Assembly: GCA_027489375.1 (NCBI GenBank)
Contig: JAIXZW010000005.1
Span: forward strand, 453,100-517,099
DNA: 64,000 bases
Direction of reading: 5' to 3'
Source of the DNA: Paracoccaceae bacterium
GTDB taxonomy: Bacteria; Pseudomonadota; Alphaproteobacteria; Rhodobacterales; Rhodobacteraceae
The position numbers and the translations under genes are program-made. The stretch's first letter is position 1; each line of letters opens with the position of its first letter. The notes below the pieces were generated by a model, which saw nothing but the letters and a program-made list of their open reading frames with translations, was not told the origin of the DNA and ran no database searches. Below, one piece after another: positions 61,721-64,000 of this stretch.

Positions 61721-62254
61721 TTACTTCTTCTTGCCTTCCTTGCGGAAGACGAACTCATCCTTGTACCGGATGCCTTTGCCTTTGTAGGGCTCGGGGCGCT
61801 TCCAGTCGCGGATGTTCGCAGCCACCTGACCAACGAGCTGCTGGTCGATGCCTTCCACAACGATTTCGGTCTGCTTCGGGGACGAGACGGTCACGCCCTT
61901 CGGCACTTCGAAGTTCACTTCGTGCGAGTAGCCGAGCGAGAGCTTCAGAACGTTGCCGGCCACCGCGGCGCGATAACCCACGCCCTGGATTTCCAGCTCT
62001 TTCTTGAAGCCCGTGGTCACGCCTTCGACGAGGTTGGCGACCATCGAACGGACCATGCCCCACTGCTGACGCGCGCGCTTCGAGGTGCCGCGCGGCGTCA
62101 CCGAGACGGTGGAGCCTTCGATCGTGATCGTCACGTCGTCGCCTGCGGTGAAGCTGCGGGTGCCTTTCGGCCCCTTCACTTCGATCGCCTGACCGGACAC
62201 GGTTGCCGAGACGCCCTTGGGGAGTTCGACCGGTTTTTTGCCAATACGAGACAT
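61721..62254 (-). CDS. rplF: 50S ribosomal protein L6
   Basis: A 177-residue two-domain protein. Motifs: [13 protein letters not shown] at the start, GTSRALVANM-like [20 protein letters not shown] and the C-terminal [15 protein letters not shown] [17 protein letters not shown]. Complete; 12 bases after rpsH. Confidence 0.98.
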   Translation of the reverse strand: MSRIGKKPVELPKGVSATVSGQAIEVKGPKGTRSFTAGDDVTITIEGSTVSVTPRGTSKRARQQWGMVRSMVANLVEGVTTGFKKELEIQGVGYRAAVAGNVLKLSLGYSHEVNFEVPKGVTVSSPKQTEIVVEGIDQQLVGQVAANIRDWKRPEPYKGKGIRYKDEFVFRKEGKKK

Positions 62255-62266
62255 TTCATCCCCCCC

Positions 62267-62665
62267 TTAGAATACGGTGCAGAGGACTTCGCCGCCAACG
62301 TTGGCAGAGCGAGCCGCTGCATCCGACATCACGCCCTTGGGCGTGGAGACGATGGAGACGCCAAGACCGTTACGCACGGTCGGGATGTCCTTGACGCCCA
62401 TGTACACGCGACGGCCCGGTTTCGAGACGCGCTTGATTTCACGGATGACAGGGGTGCCTTCGAAGTACTTGAGCGAGATGACCAGTTCGCCTTGGCCGTT
62501 CTCGGTCGTGTTCTTCTCGTAGCCACGGATGTAGCCTTCGCCCGCAAGAACGTCCAGAACCCAGGCCCGCAGCTTGGAAGCCGGGGTGGAAACGGTGGAC
62601 TTGCCGCGCAGTTGCGCGTTGCGGATGCGGGTCAGCATATCGCCGAGAGGATCGTTCATCGACAT
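62267..62665 (-). CDS. rpsH: 30S ribosomal protein S8
   Basis: A 132-residue 16S-rRNA-binding protein, in many bacteria also the translational repressor of the spc operon. It has [16 protein letters not shown] at the front and [20 protein letters not shown] near the end. ATG 62665 (GGAGG at six bases) or ATG 62659. Confidence 0.98.
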   Translation of the reverse strand: MSMNDPLGDMLTRIRNAQLRGKSTVSTPASKLRAWVLDVLAGEGYIRGYEKNTTENGQGELVISLKYFEGTPVIREIKRVSKPGRRVYMGVKDIPTVRNGLGVSIVSTPKGVMSDAAARSANVGGEVLCTVF

Positions 62666-62677
62666 TTCTCGACCTCC

Positions 62678-62983
62678 TTACCAGCTCGACTTTACCATGC
62701 CGGGGATCTGGCCGAAGGAGGCCAGTTCGCGCAGCATGATCCGCGAGAGTTTGAGCTTACGGTAGTAAGCATGGGGACGGCCCGTGAGCTGGCAGCGGTT
62801 GTGCAGCCGGGTCGCCGACGAGTTGCGGGGCAGTTCGGCCAGTTTCAGCGTCGCCTTGAAGCGCTCTTCCACCGGTTTCGACTGGTCGTTGATCACCGCC
62901 TTGAGAGCGGCGCGCTTGCCTGCGTGCTGTTGCACGAGCTTGGCGCGCTTCACTTCGCGGTTCACCATGGATTTCTTTGCCAT
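62678..62983 (-). CDS. rpsN: 30S ribosomal protein S14
   Basis: The 101-residue, zinc-independent long form of S14: [19 protein letters not shown], then [20 protein letters not shown] without the C+ Cys pairs. ATG 62983, 17 bases past rplE. Confidence 0.97.
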   Translation of the reverse strand: MAKKSMVNREVKRAKLVQQHAGKRAALKAVINDQSKPVEERFKATLKLAELPRNSSATRLHNRCQLTGRPHAYYRKLKLSRIMLRELASFGQIPGMVKSSW

Positions 62984-63000
62984 ATCTAGGTTCCTCGCGA

Positions 63001-63561
63001 TTACGACGTGAAGGGCATGTTGAAGTGCTTCAACAGTGCCTTGGCTTCGGCATCGGTCTTGGCGTTGGTGCAGATGATGATGTCCATCCCCAGCACTTCG
63101 TCGACCTTGTCGAAGTTGATTTCCGGGAACACGATATGTTCCTTGAGACCCATCGCGTAGTTGCCGCGGCCGTCGAACGAGTTGCCTTTCACGCCGCGGA
63201 AGTCGCGGACGCGGGGAAGGGCGATCGTGATCAGACGGTCGAGGAATTCATACATACGGTCGCCACGGAGCGTCACCTTGCAGCCGAGCGGCATCTCTTC
63301 ACGGACGCGGAAGCCGGCGATCGACTTCTTGGCGTGGGTGATGACAGCCTTTTGGCCGGCGATCAGCGACAGCTCTTCGGCTGCGGCTTTCACCTTCTTG
63401 GTGTCCTTGACGGCTTCGCCGACGCCCATGTTCAGGACGATCTTGTCCAGACGCGGGATCTGCATGTCGTTCTTGTAGCCGAACTCTTCTTTCAGAGCAG
63501 CGCGGATGCGGGTCTGATAGTCGGCCTTGGCGCGCGGGGTGTATTTCGCGGTGTCAAGCAT
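63001..63561 (-). CDS. rplE: 50S ribosomal protein L5
   Basis: A 186-residue 5S-rRNA-binding protein with [23 protein letters not shown]-like [19 protein letters not shown] and [11 protein letters not shown]. Its ATG overlaps the rplX stop by one base. Confidence 0.98.
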   Translation of the reverse strand: MLDTAKYTPRAKADYQTRIRAALKEEFGYKNDMQIPRLDKIVLNMGVGEAVKDTKKVKAAAEELSLIAGQKAVITHAKKSIAGFRVREEMPLGCKVTLRGDRMYEFLDRLITIALPRVRDFRGVKGNSFDGRGNYAMGLKEHIVFPEINFDKVDEVLGMDIIICTNAKTDAEAKALLKHFNMPFTS

Positions 63562-63866
63562 CAGATCGCCTCCCCGGTGGATTTGGCGTAGCGGACCTTC
63601 TTGTCGCCTTCGACGCGGAAGCCGACGCGGGTCGGTTTGCCGTTCTTGTCGAGGATGGCGAGGTTCGACAGGTCGATCGGCATCGCTTTCGGGATGCGGC
63701 CGCCCTGCGAGTTCGGGGTCTGCTTGGTGTGACGGATCGCGACGTTCACGCCTTCGACCACGGCCTTGTTTTCGGACGGGTTGACCGAGGTGATCTCGCC
63801 CTTCTTGCCCTTGTCACGGCCGGTGAGCACGACGACGGTGTCACCCTTCTTGAGTTTCGCAGCCAT
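63561..63866 (-). CDS. rplX: 50S ribosomal protein L24
   Basis: A 101-residue early-assembly protein with the KOW motif [19 protein letters not shown] (7-25) and [12 protein letters not shown]. Overlaps both neighbours (1 base with rplE, ATGA with rplN), so translation is coupled. Confidence 0.97.
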   Translation of the reverse strand: MAAKLKKGDTVVVLTGRDKGKKGEITSVNPSENKAVVEGVNVAIRHTKQTPNSQGGRIPKAMPIDLSNLAILDKNGKPTRVGFRVEGDKKVRYAKSTGEAI

Positions 63867-64000
63867 CAGAGCACCTCCGGCGCCAGCGAGATGATCTTCA
63901 TGAAGTTCTTGGCACGCAGCTCGCGCACGACCGGCCCGAAGATACGGGTGCCGACCGGTTCGCCCTGGTTGTTCAGGATGACGGCGGCGTTACGGTCGAA
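63866..64000 (-). CDS. rplN: 50S ribosomal protein L14, 5' end outside the window
   Basis: The last 44 codons and stop of L14: [20 protein letters not shown] then [20 protein letters not shown], which identifies it clearly. The gene continues past position 64000; the upstream rpsQ is presumably beyond. Confidence 0.95.
   Translation of the reverse strand, partial: FDRNAAVILNNQGEPVGTRIFGPVVRELRAKNFMKIISLAPEVL

Overview
The window is a GC-rich chromosomal segment of an alphaproteobacterium, most likely order Rhodobacterales (Rhodobacter/Gemmobacter-like). The evidence is a bztABCD glutamate/aspartate transporter, an ATP12-type F1 assembly chaperone, an NDUFS4-like complex I subunit, GatCA amidotransferase genes, GTG/TTG starts and very strong G/C third-position bias. 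No phage, transposase, integrase or CRISPR array is visible. The right end is the conserved spc/alpha ribosomal-protein region on the minus strand, cut at rplN by the window edge.

Layout. 1-4.6 kb: purine deamination (guanine deaminase; an 8-oxoguanine deaminase-like enzyme with a RraB-like gene), a histidinol-phosphatase-type monophosphatase and an XRE regulator. 4.9-9.1 kb: quinone oxidoreductase, LysR regulator, DUF1127 protein, Bax-inhibitor-1 protein, L33 and the RNase P RNA. 9.1-15.1 kb: cell-wall amidase, a lipoprotein, gatA/gatC, a UPF0173 hydrolase, tadA and an RsuA/RluB-type pseudouridine synthase. 15.2-20.7 kb: a co-directional membrane-associated cassette (tiny membrane ORF, XpaC-like, TelA-like, DUF2927 lipoprotein, SPFH+GYF_2 protein, zinc-ribbon membrane protein), the best candidate here for an under-described system. 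21-27 kb: purC, a sugar kinase, dtd, acyl-CoA synthetase and an ABC exporter. 27.2-33.9 kb: a tightly packed run of hydrolases, a dehydratase, an MFS pump and an enolase-superfamily enzyme, probably catabolic but of unknown substrate. 34-35.7 kb: alkyladenine glycosylase, three tRNA genes, a GNAT protein and the NDUFS4-like protein. 36-42.7 kb: uvrB, a lone ParA-like ATPase, an entericidin-like peptide, an alternating tandem repeat, an SDR, argB, a ferredoxin-like protein and sixA. 42.8-54 kb: bztDCBA, ATP12 chaperone, RluA-type synthase, crcB, rarA, a DegP-type protease and a luxI/luxR quorum-sensing pair. 54.2-64 kb: rplQ-rpoA-rpsK-rpsM, adk-secY-rplO, a GFA-family gene, then rpmD back to rplN.

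How it fits together. The right third is translation machinery plus secretion (SecY), but the usual rpmD-rplO junction is opened by an insertion carrying an intrinsic terminator, 14-bp tandem repeats and a GFA-family gene, with candidate new promoters before rplO and rpsM. The quorum-sensing pair lies just past the rplQ terminator. Several families of non-coding repeats are scattered between genes: an element with the core AAATATCCTCGGGG and a G6C/GC6 hairpin, paired TTCGAA palindromes, GGTGCGCA hairpins, and a TGCATCACCTGTGCA motif that in one place forms an A-B-A-B 80-bp tandem array.

All assignments come from reading the sequence and recalled family knowledge; no database search was run. 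Start sites were refined by ribosome-binding-site position and often differ from the longest open frame.
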